From Ectocarpus siliculosus (lineage: Eukaryota; Sar; Phaeophyceae; Ectocarpales; Ectocarpaceae): 64,000 nucleotides of DNA. The DNA is taken from NCBI GenBank assembly GCA_000310025.1, contig FN649731.1:3435432-3499431 (forward strand). The letters are read 5' to 3'. Shown piece after piece: positions 36,351 to 46,687 of the stretch. The notes below the pieces were generated by a model, which saw only the letters and a program-made list of their open reading frames with translations, searched no databases and had not been told where the DNA came from. Numbering within the stretch: the stretch's first letter is position 1; the number at the start of each line of letters is the position of its first letter. The position numbers and the translations under genes were made by a program.

Positions 36351-36950
36351 CCCCCTTCGGGGTTGGGTTTTCGTCGCTTGGCAACGACGATGTAAAACAT
36401 GCGGCCGCCCCCGGTGTTTGCCATCGGGATTGCGTTTCCGTCGCATGGCAACGACGTTGTAAAGCAAGCCAATTCACTTCGTGAACTCGGCAACCAGGTT
36501 ACCGGTTTTTTTTTTTACCTCTGTTTTTTTTTGTGGTAACCGCAATGGTGGTCGAGTAGATCATGTTGTGCGGGGTCGAGAACCCTCACTCTGCGCAAAC
36601 GGGGTAATCGCACCACGTTGTGTTAAAATGGTCAAGCATCCTCGAGGCAGTTACACAGTGCGTACAACTGTCTCTGGAAGTGAAAGCACCAGAAAATAAA
36701 TTAAGTCATACGCAGCTGTCATCCGTACGCAAGGAAGTAAGCACAAGATGCCGAACACCCTTAGCAGGATGCAGCTCACCCTTCATGCGACTCGCCAAAT
36801 ACCTCACGGCACTTCGCGCTTGGTGTTGTGAGAGCCTGGTCCGGTGAGAACCCGGCGTGCTCCGTCCCGGCTTTGTAGGGATGCGAGGTCAATGGTCTAA
36901 CGACTACGGCATGCACGACTATGAGTACACCCCCCCCCCCCCCCCCCCCC
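36351..36950 (+). mobile_element. Poly(C)-tailed LINE-related element, copy B
   Basis: Directly follows copy A across its poly(C), with two 5' monomers in front. It is very similar to copy A, so the pair is either a tandem duplication or two insertions. It ends in a run of C just before the assembly gap. Confidence 0.75.
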
Positions 36951-36980
36951 AAAAGGGACCCCCCGCAAAGGGCCCCCAAG

Positions 36981-37080
36981 NNNNNNNNNNNNNNNNNNNN
37001 NNNNNNNNNNNNNNNNNNNNNNNNNNNNNNNNNNNNNNNNNNNNNNNNNNNNNNNNNNNNNNNNNNNNNNNNNNNNNNNN
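36981..37080. other. 100-N assembly gap
   Basis: Fixed-length N run after a poly(C) tract. The following sequence is a degraded second reading of copy B. Confidence 0.99.
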
Positions 37081-37450
37081 AACCCCCCCTTCGGCCCAAG
37101 GGGGGTATCCCCCCCCCTTTGGTTAAAAAGGGTCAGGCTTCCCGGGGGAGTTTCCCCGGGGGGAAAAATTTTTTTGGGAGGGAAAACCCCCAAAAAAAAA
37201 TTTATTTTTTCCCCGGTTTTCTCCCTTCCCAAGGAAATAAACCCCAAATTCCCAACCCCCTTTGCCGGGGGGCGCTCCCCCTTTATGGGGCTCCCCAAAA
37301 TCCCCCCGGCCCTTTCCCCTTGGTTTTTGGGAGCCCCGGTCCGGGGGAAACCCCGGGGTTTCCCCCCCCGCTTTTTGGGGGGGGGGGGGTAAAGGTTTAA
37401 AGGATTCGGCCAGCCCGGTTTTGGGTCCCCCCCCCCCCCCCCCCCCCCCC
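37081..37450. other. Low-quality sequence duplicating 36620-36950
   Basis: About 370 bases made almost only of homopolymer blocks, yet parallel to copy B in order. For example, CAAGGAAGTAAGCACAAGATG appears as CAAGGAAATAAACCCCAAATT, and GGTCCGGTGAGAACCCGGCG as GGTCCGGGGGAAACCCCGG. It ends in the same poly(C). Treat it as unreliable base calls. Confidence 0.8.
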
Positions 37451-37953
37451 AAGAGGGTACCCGCGTCAAGGGTCGCGAGGGCGGGGGGGGTCTATTGTAT
37501 GGTAAAGAATATGGTATCACGTGCAGATTATCGTATGCATTTTTACATGCGGCACCAAAGGCCACACAATGAAGAGCATATTGGTTGTACTAAGGAGACA
37601 GTAAATCCTACCATGTAGTAGACTGCTGCAAGTGAGCCACCTATAGTGGTTTTCCTGCGTGTCAGTCTTGGCCCGGGAGAGGGGGGGTTCCACGGTTTCC
37701 ACATTAAGGGCCCCTTGTGTTCTTGCTATGTTTTGCGCTGCCGGGTGCCATCTCTCCGAACCGTGCCATCTCTCGCATCCTTGCGGCATCAAGGCAACTG
37801 TGCCGAGACAGAGCCACTGTGTGAACGGCAATGAGCCAACGAGGGTACGTTTTGGACTTGGAGCATCCAGATGTCGTGCAGGCATTTGTGCTACCGCACA
37901 TGCAGCAGTGTCAAGAATCGACCTTCTCTCTTTTCCTTCGCGTTTTAGTCCAG

Positions 37954-38079
37954 GGCAAGTATGTTAAGGCAGAGCCTCTGTACCTTCGAGCCATTGAGAT
38001 TTGAAAGAAAACGCTCGGTCCTGACCAACCAGCTCTTGCCACATGGCTCAACATCCGGGCGGGGTTGTTGAGAAAATGT
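37954..38079 (+). pseudogene. Gene 1 TPR relic with stop codon
   Basis: After the acceptor TCCAG, the TPR reads [16 protein letters not shown], then TGA, then KKTLGPDQPALATWLN. The donor CAG|GT at the 42-residue boundary is replaced by TGTTTC. Both faults make it unusable as an exon. Confidence 0.75.
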
Positions 38080-38149
38080 TTCTCCACAATCTTATTTACG
38101 ATTTTCTCACTGCACTACGACTCCACCACGTTGTCCTCGCTGCATCCAG

Positions 38150-38275
38150 GGCAAATACTCGGAAGCTGAGCCACTCTATGAGCGGTGTCAGGCGATAAAG
38201 GAGAAGGCTCTAGGCCGTGAGCACCCAAGTCTAGCCACAACGCTCAACAACCGGGCGGGGTTGTTGAAGAGTCAG
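38150..38275 (+). CDS. Gene 1 TPR exon 2 (42 aa)
   Basis: ATCCAG|GGCAAATACTCG to AAGAGTCAG|GTGAGA, 126 nt, phase 0-0. Begins [20 protein letters not shown]. It is part of a tandem duplication with 38581-38706. Confidence 0.85.
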
Positions 38276-38384
38276 GTGAGAGCCGTGAGAATTTTCCAGT
38301 ATTTTTCGTAGGGTTCACGCTTGTTTTGAGAGTTTGATTCTCTCTCGCCCAGTCGCTTACACCACCCCACTGCTTCCTACACAG

Positions 38385-38510
38385 GGCAAGTATGACGAAG
38401 CCGACCCTCTCTATCTGCGAGCTATTGAGATTGGGGAGAAGACGCTAGGCCCTGACCACCCAGATCTTGCCACGAGACTCAACAACAGGGCGGGGTTGTT
38501 GAGAAAATGT
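38385..38510 (+). pseudogene. Gene 1 TPR exon without donor
   Basis: ACACAG|GGCAAGTATGAC opens a full 42-residue TPR ([20 protein letters not shown] onward), but the last codons are AGA AAA TGT instead of a CAG|GT donor. It shares this defect with the relic at 37954, showing that one is a copy of the other. It may be skipped or read into the following intron. Confidence 0.7.
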
Positions 38511-38580
38511 TTCTCCACAATCCCATTCACGATTTTCTCACTGAAATACGACTCCACCACGCTGTCCTCACTGCATCCAG

Positions 38581-38706
38581 GGCAAATACGCGGAAGCTGA
38601 GCCACTCTATGAGCGGTGTCAGGCGATAGAGGAGAAGGCTCTAGGCCCTGAGCACCCAAGTCTAGCCACAACGCTCAACAACCGGGCGGAGTTGTTGAGA
38701 GCGCAG
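38581..38706 (+). CDS. Gene 1 TPR exon 3 (42 aa)
   Basis: ATCCAG|GGCAAATACGCG to AGAGCGCAG|GTGAGA, phase 0-0. Nearly identical to exon 38150-38275, including the intron in front of it. Confidence 0.85.
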
Positions 38707-38779
38707 GTGAGAGTCATCAGAAAATTCCAGGAAGTTTCTTGTCGTACCCGATAGATATCGGGAGTGCTCAACAACCGGG

Positions 38780-38887
38780 CGCCCTGTTGTTGAGTCTCGT
38801 GGCAAGATCTGGGTGGTCAGGGCCTAGCGTCTTCTCTCCAATCTCAATAGCTCGCAGATACAGAGGGTCGGCTTCGTCGTACTTGCC
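38780..38887 (-). pseudogene. TPR exon in inverted orientation
   Basis: Read on the minus strand, a GTGTAG-adjacent acceptor is followed by GGCAAGTACGACGAAGCCGA and 36 codons of the same TPR as 38385. It is truncated at AACAACAGGGCG. The inverted block extends on to about 39010 and includes the intron and the donor end of the preceding exon, so about 230 bases of 38270-38490 were copied in reverse. Both ends of the block are palindromic around CTCAACAACCGGGC and TCAACAACCGG. Confidence 0.85.
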
Positions 38888-39572
38888 CTGTGTAGTAAGC
38901 AGTGGGGTGGTGTAAGCGACTGGGCGAGAGAGAACCAAACTCTCAAAACAAGTGTGAACCCTACGAAAAATGTTTGAAAATTATCACGGCTCTCACCTGG
39001 CTCTTCAACAACCGGCGGGGTTGTTGAAGAGTCAGGTGAGAGCCAAACGACGCTTCTAGATGGCTCTAGAAAAGAATGTTCATCCGCAGTTCTTAATACG
39101 AGTTGGCTTTAGCTACCTTCTGTAGCGGTAGGTCGTGGCCGGTGTTTTTGCGTGTTTTTGGTTGAGCGCACGAATCCTTACCGATGACATGAATGCAACC
39201 GTGTGGACTGCTACCTTACATACAAGAGTGTTACCCCGATGATCCGCTCACCAGATTCATGTAAACGGTGCCCAGGTACCTCACTACGGAAGCTTAAAAG
39301 TGGCCTGGACCAAGTTGCCAAGCAATCTAGCATGTTGTTCCTGGTTTTGTGTGCGCACCCTGGTGCAATCTCTCCGAACCGTGCCATCTGTCGCATCCTT
39401 GCGGCATCATGACAACTGGGCCAAGACAGAGCCGCGGAATGAACGGTCACAAGCCATTACGGGGGTACGTTCTGGACTTGGAGCATCCGGATGTGGCCCA
39501 GGCATTTGTTCTCGCGCACATGCAGCAGAGTCACGACATGATTTTCTGTCTGTCCCTCCCGTCACATTCCAG

Positions 39573-39698
39573 GGCAAGTATGAGGAGGCTGAGCCGCTCT
39601 ATGAGCGATCGCAGGCCATTCGAGAGAAGGTGCTTGGTCCGGAGCATCCAGGCGTTGCCACCGTGCTCAACAACCGGGCGGTGTTGATGTATGCCCAG
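39573..39698 (+). CDS. Gene 1 TPR exon 4 (42 aa)
   Basis: TTCCAG|GGCAAGTATGAG to TATGCCCAG|GTGAGA, phase 0-0. Begins [20 protein letters not shown]. It closely matches exon 61533-61658 of gene 2 together with the ~200 bases before it. Confidence 0.85.
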
Positions 39699-40109
39699 GT
39701 GAGACCCCCCAGAAAGTTCAGGAATTTGTTTTATGGTGTATGCATACAAGGGTGGACGCTGTGGCACTCAAAAACTGACTGTTGTTAGACACGCAGGTGA
39801 GAGAGCTAGGTGATTCCGCCTGAAATTGCTGTTGTAATGGTCAGCGGGCATGGTGAGGGCGAAGGTGACGTGCAGCAGCGGCCAGTGTATATTCGACCAC
39901 ACTATCATGAGACCCTTTTTCGTGTTGATGTCCTCATGCCTGCGTCGTTTCGTTTTTCAGGCTTGTTGGACCAACTCTAGCCCACTGCTGGTGTGTAGTA
40001 AATAGTGTATCTGGTGGATCCAAGGTCTAAGCGTTTTACCCCCCAAGTCTTGAGATGTGCGGTGTGCTCACTGACAAAATTTGGCCCTTACAATCTCAAA
40101 CGATTACAG

Positions 40110-40247
40110 GAGAAGTACAACGCGGCTATCCCACTTTTGGAGAGGGCCCTCTCAATCTGTACGAAGAGGCTCGGAACCAACCACCCACGCACGGTCGGCA
40201 CTCAGAACAAACTGAAAGTTGTGCGGATAATGGTTTCGCGCAGTTAA
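40110..40247 (+). CDS. Gene 1 terminal TPR exon
   Basis: ATTACAG|GAGAAGTACAAC starts a diverged TPR (EKYNAAIPLLERALSICTKR) followed by LGTNHPRTVGTQNKL and a short basic tail to TAA at 40245-40247. It ends the gene. The incoming phase is 0, as for the other TPR exons. Confidence 0.75.
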   Translation, partial: EKYNAAIPLLERALSICTKRLGTNHPRTVGTQNKLKVVRIMVSRS

Positions 40248-41130
40248 GAAGTTTTCAGGCATCCTGGATACGCATGGCGCGGAGGCCTGGCACTACTCTA
40301 CGAAATAATTCTTCGTCCGGCGTTGCTGGAGTGAGGACAAGATTGACGCAGCTACCTACGACGACAGCAGTCGGTGACTGCAGACGCGATGAACAAGAGG
40401 GTGGGGAAACGCTCCTATTTACGGCCATATTGCGTCAAGAAAATCAGGCGTCGTGAGTCTAGCTCACGTCCACGGTGACTGGTGTAGAACAAGGTGTTGC
40501 AATTCTCTTTGTTGGAACTGATGGTCCATCGATGATTCTTTCTTCTTCGCTTTTGTCTTCGTGACCAGCGCTTTCTTTGCTTGGTGCATGGAGGTGGCCT
40601 TTATCTTTGGTGATAGTTTCCCCGCATGTAAGGGGCCATCCTTTTCCAGGAGCGGCATGTCTCGTGATCGTGAGGCAACGTGGTGAAAACGCAACCATGT
40701 TTTTAGATATGAGTAGGTTACAGCTGTACATTGTGCTACCTGAACCCGAACGTCTTGTCATACGAATGTGATTCCTTGAGCGTGTCCGAGAACGCAGATA
40801 TCGAATCCCTTTGAGCCGCTACCATTCTGTGTGAAGAAAAGGGGCTGCCTTGTACTCTTGCGCTCAACACTGAATGCCGTGTTGCTTCATAGCGTAGTGT
40901 AGCAAGCGTGGTACAAACGGCCCCCCTTGTCGTGGGTGAACCGGCGGTCGAGTGTTTCAAGACTTCTATCTTGTCCTCCGGACCGTTCCGACAGTTTTTT
41001 ATAGTCTTGTCTACAAGCGGGTTGGTCTAGAGGTTGAGACATGAGGAAACACCTTGATATCCCTTTTCTCGGACTGAACTATTCAGCATGTCTACCCCCA
41101 AAACTAGTTGTTCGACCAGCATGAGCATGT
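40248..41130. other. No supported gene
   Basis: Overlapping minus-strand frames at 40459-40761 are open but in conflict with each other. Nothing else is seen. Confidence 0.4.
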
Positions 41131-42720
41131 AGTATGTGTCATCACCTGCCAAGGGCGTATCACCATTACCCATGCATTTGTGGCGGCATGGCTGCTGGTT
41201 CGCTATGGATGCTGGTTTGTTTGCCATTATATGGTTGGCTGGTGGGATTGGTTGCTGGTTCACTTGTTGGTTTGGAGTTGTGATTCACGTTTCGGTATTG
41301 ATGCTGGTTCGCTTGTTTGTTGCGGTTGCCGGCTCTCTTGTCGGTAGGAACTTCGCAAGGGACAGTCACCAACACGCCGCACAGGTTCTCGACATTTCCT
41401 GCATCTCTACCAAGTAGTATGATTGTGTTTTTTTACGTCCTCAGCTTGGAATTTTGATCTCCAGACTACAGTATACGGGAAATCCCCTCAAAACCAACAA
41501 ATCCAGCTCTTCACTGCTATAATGGTAGCGGAAGACGAATCGCGCTACGAGAGGGCAACGTTGCCATTAAGACGGTTAGGATTGGCCCCACGAAACGTAA
41601 GCCTGACCGCGGTGAGTGAATCGCTGGATCCCTTCGATCCAATATCGCAGCCTGGGTCGAAGTATGACGGCTACGCATACACGAACACGGCCGGCTACAC
41701 ATGCACCTTCTTCCTGCGTTCTTGCCTGGACCACGGATGGATATATATATGTATGTATTGCTATGCATATGGATATGCATATCTCTGGATACTTTCGAGG
41801 TCTTTGCATATTTTGTTGGTGCCGGGCGTGATGCCAGCAATCTGAAGTGTGTGAGAAGAGAGGTCAGCAGGACGTGTATGCATTGGAATTTGGAATGCTA
41901 CACATCGTATCGAAGCGACATCACCACCAGATTGTTATTTTGTATTCTTTTGTAACGCTCTTTTTTCGATATCATGGAGTGAAGCGGTTCCGCTCCACAA
42001 CGGCGCGAGCTTCGGCAGACATGATTTCCTCAGAAATGCACCTTCTTTCTCGGCGTCTCGTCTCTTTCTCTCCCTCTCTCTCTGCCTCGCTCTTTCCTGT
42101 GTCATCGGTTGATCGTTTTACGTAGTGTCGCACCTCTTTTCACTAAATATCTGAACTCACACCGAATGGTGGCGTTTCATTGCTCACACAGCCTGTTTTG
42201 GCATGGATGCTGGTTGCTTGCCGTTGTGGTTGGCTGGTGCGATTGTCGGCAATGGTTGTGGTTGACTTGTTGGTTTGGATCGTTGATGGATTTGTCGGTA
42301 TTGATGCTGGTTCGCTTGTCTGTTGCTGTTGCTGGTTCTCTTGTCGGTAGGAACTATGTACTTTGTATGAGACAGTAACCAACCCCGCCGCACAGTTCTT
42401 GAAAATTTCCTGCATCTCCAGGTTTTCGTCTTCAGCTTCGGGCCTTTGATCGCCACATATGGAAAATCGGCTACGCCAACAAAATCAAGAACTCACTGCA
42501 ACATTTGTCGCACGCAATGACAGAGAGAGACAACGACAGACGCTATATGAAGGCTACGTTGCCATTTAGGCGTTTAGGATTGGAATCAAGAAATTTGAAA
42601 CTTGTACGTGACCATCGGTGAATGGCCTTGTTCCAACAGCGCACACCCGGGTCGGAATACAACTGCCACGCACACAAACATGCTTTGGGATTTGGAATGT
42701 GAACCACGGCGTAGCGAAGA
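41130..42720. repeat. Diverged segmental duplication (about 1 kb apart) with an exon-like core
   Basis: 41180-41620 and 42200-42610 share order and sequence: GCTGGTTCGCTTG, CTCTTGTCGGTAGGAAC, GCCGCACAG, TTTCCTGCATCTC, then ACGTTGCCATT-AG-CG-TTAGG. In the second copy 42436-42603 is open between a good acceptor (CGTCTTCAG) and donor (CTT|GTACGT), 56 codons, with KATLPFRRLGLESRNLKL near the end. The first copy keeps RATLPLRRLGLAPRNVSL but has in-frame stops before it in the aligned frame. The function is unknown. Confidence 0.5.
42436..42603 (+). CDS. Possible exon of an unidentified protein
   Basis: 56 open codons bounded by CTTCAG and GTACGT, phase 0-0, starting LRAFDRHIWKIGYANKIKNS. The last 18 residues are conserved in protein sense in the diverged upstream copy at about 41535-41600, which suggests past selection. 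No neighbouring exon was identified. Confidence 0.3.
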
Positions 42721-43934
42721 GACCCTCACAACCACCGTGTTCGAAATTACACATCACACCCCGCCAACGTTTGGTCCAACCAGGACCGAGCGGTCGCCAA
42801 ATTCGAGGTCGCCCGCGGCCGGTGACACGGCTTCCCAACCGCACCTACCTTCAAAGACGGGTATTCTAAGCGTACCACGGGAGCTACAGAAGAGCGAGAG
42901 CCTGAGTTAGGCGATCTGTCGTTTTCACCAAATGCAGACTACACCCCTTGACCGACGTCGCGGCGCGAGAGCTATGTAGTGTTCTGCTGCAAACGCAGAC
43001 AACGCGGTCCCCACCGCGACGTAAACAGTGCCGGCCTTCAAGACTTAACCAAACCGCTACAAAATGGAAAAAGAAACTAAACATTATTAATGATGGTATC
43101 ATACAAGTCAAGATACCCTAAAAAAAACTTTTTTTGTTCGACGCTCTCCGCACGCTATCGCATACATTTACAGCTCGAGCGCTCGCTTGCCATCGTTATC
43201 ATTACCGCCACCACTACAATCTCTATTTATATCGCCTACCGGTACCGCATGGGGGACCCCGTCAAAACAATCTCGACATCATCTCGGGGAGAGGGGGGCG
43301 TATACTCGTTCCCATAGAATAAACAGGGCCAGAAAAGGGTAGGGGGGAAAAAAAGAAAAAAAGCGGGGCGATCATCAAAATTTTACAGCAATGTGCCCTT
43401 TTACCCCTTGCTGGCGCTGTGTTTCTCCGAAACGGGGATGCCAGCCCGTTTGTTCGACCTCCGCCGAAGGTTAAGCCAGAGGAAAAAACGTTCGATATTT
43501 CCCACATCATCCATCCCCCTCCGCGCTACTTGGTGCCGCGGGAAAACGACAACGACGCAGCAGGAAGGGAGGCCCTCTCTCCCTCCCTCCCTACCTTCCT
43601 CCGTCACATTGTCGGGATGAACATGATGATACCGAAACGATGACGACTAAAAACCTTGGACTACAAGGCATGCTCAACAAGCTCCCTCCCCCGCCCGAAC
43701 ATCACAATCCCCCCCCCAGACGACCGTGTCAACCACCAAAACAGTCGACCGATATAATACCACGATTACAAAAAGAGAGTACCCACATGCCTGCCTGCAA
43801 CTTCATTTTCCTGCGCACAGACTACCGCCCGCGCCTGCCTCTAGAAAATCCTACCAGCCCCCAACTACATACCACCGCTGCTCCCCCCGCATGGCATACG
43901 CAAGGATGATGACGAGCTTCTGGTTCATCGTAGC

Positions 43935-44036
43935 CTGGGCCGACGAAACCCCGGCATGTCGCTCCGTCCCGGCGTTGGAGGGATGCGAATTTCAACTGTC
44001 TATTGACCACGGGATGCGATTACAATAGTACACCCC
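43935..44036 (+). mobile_element. LINE 3'-tail fragment
   Basis: Sense plus: GGCATGTCGCTCCGTCCCGG, GGAGGGATGCGA, ATTGACCACGGGATGCGATT and AGTACACCCCTCCCC, a diverged version of the shared poly(C) tail. Confidence 0.55.
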
Positions 44037-44711
44037 TCCCCCGCCCCGACCCCTGCTGCAGTTGTTATTCCGCTCCAAACTCCTGCCAACACTGTCGCAA
44101 GACGACATTGCCAGACGCCTGCTGTGCTGCGGTACAAGGACCAAACTCTGGCGCTATGCAAGGCCTCTAAATTCGAAGGGTAAAAAAAAAAACTCGACAT
44201 TTCATTCACAGCATTAATATCCCATGCCGGTGTGTAGCACACCGTAACCAAGAATGGCACCGTCGTGTGGCAAACTAACAACGATACCGTTCATTGATCC
44301 GCGTTCCGTTCAACTAATAATCCGCTTTCCCGCCGTGCTAATCCCGGTATACCCAAGGAACGTGAAATTATTCATGGAGTGCCGCCCCGCGGGTTCATTC
44401 AACCCTCATACCCCCCGGGTACAAGTTAATTGCGGAATCCGAACGATCCGCAAATCCGCGATTGAACAGAAATCCGTTCACACTTTGCGGCACAACCCCC
44501 TCGCCACCTGACGAACCGTACACAGAAGAAAACTCAACATAAAATGTCCCGCCAAGTCTTGTTCGCCTACCGATCCATCTTGTCCGAGAAATGCTCCACC
44601 GCGGGCACCTGGAGGGAAACACACAGAGAGAGAGAGACCAACAACGGGCGACGTTGCATCCAGGGTAGAGGTGGGACAGGTTTAAGGTCCGGAACATAAG
44701 CCAAGCCATCT

Positions 44712-44800
44712 AACGGAGCGGGTGGGTACTCATGTTTTGCATGCCTTAGGTGTTTGACCATTGACCACGCGTCCTCGAGAGGACGGCGCGTTGTTCCTTC
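44712..44800 (-). mobile_element. LINE 3'-tail fragment
   Basis: Sense minus: ACGCGTGGTCAATGGTCAAA, TAAGGCATGCAAAACATGAG and TACCCACCC. Closest to the tail at 9640-9760. Confidence 0.55.
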
Positions 44801-45454
44801 CCACAGGACCAGGTATATCCAAATGTCCCTTGGATGTTGCTCGCCTCGCATTTAGCTTCCATCATTGACTATGCATCCATGCATCCCCTACTTGATCGGC
44901 CACCGTCCTTACTCCTATTATTACAGTAGCGATGGGGGGTGGACCGATTTTTTTAACCCTTTCATAGCGTCAGGAGCGAAGAGCTATTCTGTTGCTGGGT
45001 ACAGTACAGTGGAAATTGATCGGGGGGTGCAGTGGTGCGCCACGCCATCTGTTGCGAAGAGCAATACAGGGCACGTCGCTACACAGGGGCATGTCATGTC
45101 GCTAAACCGGGCCCACCCCCGCATAGTTGGCTGTCGCACTTGAGAAGGTCTATGAATAGTTCTAGCCTAGGCTGGTGTTCTTATTATAGTTCCTAGAAAT
45201 TGCCGCTGTATTCACTACGGTGTACAACAGCCCGTGAAAAATCCTTTCCGGCACGTCCTCTCGCGTCACCCTCAGGAGGCTAGACACTCAGGGGGGGGAC
45301 CTTGAAGGTTAAAGACTGTAATTTGAATACGGACCGCATTCGCGAGAAACTAAGTTTATGAGGGCATAGAACAAGGAGAGGGTACGCAGACCCTATCCCT
45401 AATCCTACCACAACTGTCCCGAATGCATGCTTTATCCAACATGTTTACAATACT

Positions 45455-45849
45455 TCATACAAAAAACCCTGCCAAGGCTACTGTACCGATAAATACCTGA
45501 TTGCCCAGGCAAGCGATGTCCAGAGGGCTACATTGCCGTCCGTCCAGCGAGAACACGTCAGCGATGTTCTGGATAATGGACTCGCAGCACCTACACATGT
45601 AGCCAGCAAAACAGGAAAAAAAACGGAACATGTAAGACAAGACGCATTCGCGGAACAGATATAAACCTACTGGAACTTACCACGCGCCACGTTCACCCAC
45701 GTTGCTCCGATTGGTCTCTCTGCTGCGTATGCTGCATCATCTTTATTGACAGGGCCTGCTAGTAGAAGCCGATTGGTCAGCATGAGTCTTGTCTCCATCC
45801 TCCCCGACAGGGTGATCCTGTTGGTGCTGATGGCAGACCTCAGCCACAT
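45455..45849 (-). CDS. Possible two-exon gene fragment, unidentified
   Basis: A first exon can be read from an ATG at 45849 to a strong donor (GCGTG|GTAAGTTCC) at 45681; it contains LTNRLLLAGPVNKDDAAYAA. A second block at about 45592-45498 lies between TGTGTAG and CAATCAG|GTATTT. In one frame it reads SLDGRQCSPLDIACLGNQ, which is ankyrin-repeat-like, but that frame does not match the first exon's phase. The other frame fits the phase but looks unnatural. I do not recognise the product and the join is uncertain. Confidence 0.3.
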
Positions 45850-46144
45850 GTGACAGGTGGGTATGCTACAGGTGGCTGAGATCTACAAATCGTCCGAACA
45901 AGATCAGCACCTCGGGGGGGGGTTGATTACAAGATTCACCCTGGCAGGCCGTGTCATTGAAGATAGTGAGCTCACGCAGAGAGCAACCGCCGGAGCAGAG
46001 CACGTGGTTGAATAATAATAAAAAAAGACACTTTCGCGACTACGACCGATGATGATTTAGCCAACTTCGAGTAATGAGGACCAAGGCAACAGAACGCCAG
46101 TCACAACAACCACGACGACAGAGCATAGCCAAACCACAACAACA

Positions 46145-46399
46145 GTGGACAGGTTCGGTGGGTGGGAGGCCGTCAAAGCTAGAAGGAAGCACCGCACCGT
46201 CAACAATACACGGTACCAGTTATTATGCAGCAAGCGGGGCCGGACGTACGAACGCTTGGAGGGGGACAAGCATGAATCTGCGGCAGAGTTGTTGATGTTG
46301 GCCTCACATTCCAAAACCGGTCCCGGTATCCGCTCAACCTTCCAATATCCGTTCTCGTCCAACCGACGTGAACGCCTTCGAGTAGTGTTTACACATTGA
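46145..46399 (+). CDS. Possible C-terminal exon, unidentified
   Basis: An 84-codon frame of balanced composition (for example WEAVKARRKHRTVNNTRYQL and SAAELLMLASHSKTG). Its last four codons and stop fall in the inverted-repeat element that begins at 46389. It could be an exon cut short by that insertion, or a chance frame. Confidence 0.25.
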   Translation: MDRFGGWEAVKARRKHRTVNNTRYQLLCSKRGRTYERLEGDKHESAAELLMLASHSKTGPGIRSTFQYPFSSNRRERLRVVFTH

Positions 46400-46687
46400 T
46401 AGTAGATCTTTAGGACTAACGCGTTCTGATTGGTCGGGCGTTGTTCGGCGTTGGTTCTGGCGGCCGATTCCTCTCGAGCGCCCTCTCCCCGTTCCTCATT
46501 CCGAGCACGCGGCGCAACCGCGTGCCGCCCAGTTCGCGGCCGCGAGGCCGTGCTTTGGCCGTGGGTGAGGGTTAGGGTGAGGGTTAGGGTAGATGTGGGG
46601 TGAGCAACCTAGCCTTGCTCGCGTGAAGAACCTAGCCTTGCAAAGTGCAACATCGGGTAGTCCTAAAGAGTTACTATCAATGTGTAA
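46389..46687. mobile_element. MITE-like element with 30-bp inverted ends
   Basis: TTACACATTGATAGTA-TCTTTAGGACTA at 46389-46418 is repeated inverted at 46658-46687 with two or three mismatches. No clear target-site duplication is seen, so the superfamily is open. The interior contains telomere-like GGGTTAGGGTGAGGGTTAGG (about 46568-46590). Confidence 0.6.

Larger units (their letters stand above)
31249..40247 (+). pseudogene. NB-ARC-TPR gene 1 (STAND NTPase, candidate immune receptor), broken
   Basis: In this family the NB-ARC domain acts as a nucleotide switch and the TPRs probably bind ligand. Exons: 31249-32156 (N-terminal helical module plus P-loop GMGGGGKS), 32687-32980 (GLPLA-like CGHLPLVL), 33180-33578 (winged-helix end with VHD in place of MHD). 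TPR exons follow at 34267-34392, 38150-38275, 38385-38510, 38581-38706 and 39573-39698, and a terminal TPR at 40110-40247 (TAA). Relative to gene 2, 122 bases are missing at 31926/31927 and one C is gained. This shifts the frame before Walker B (LVVLDDVWE) and ends translation at 32010 in frame. The long intron 34393-38149 holds a hAT-type MITE, two or three LINE-related elements, a gap and a stop-bearing TPR relic. With the frameshift and relics I call it a pseudogene; an assembly error would be the alternative. Confidence 0.8.
42720..45450. other. Intergenic with LINE-tail fragments
   Basis: No supported genes. Two LINE 3'-tail fragments are listed separately (43935-44036 and 44712-44800). 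Confidence 0.45.

Noticed and set aside
34267-39698. CRISPR-like array because of regularly spaced similar units
   Set aside because: The repeats are 126-nt coding exons with splice sites, spaced irregularly, in a eukaryote.
40459-40761. Overlapping Lys/Glu-rich minus-strand frames after NB-ARC gene 1
   Set aside because: Two frames are equally plausible and exclude each other; no other evidence.
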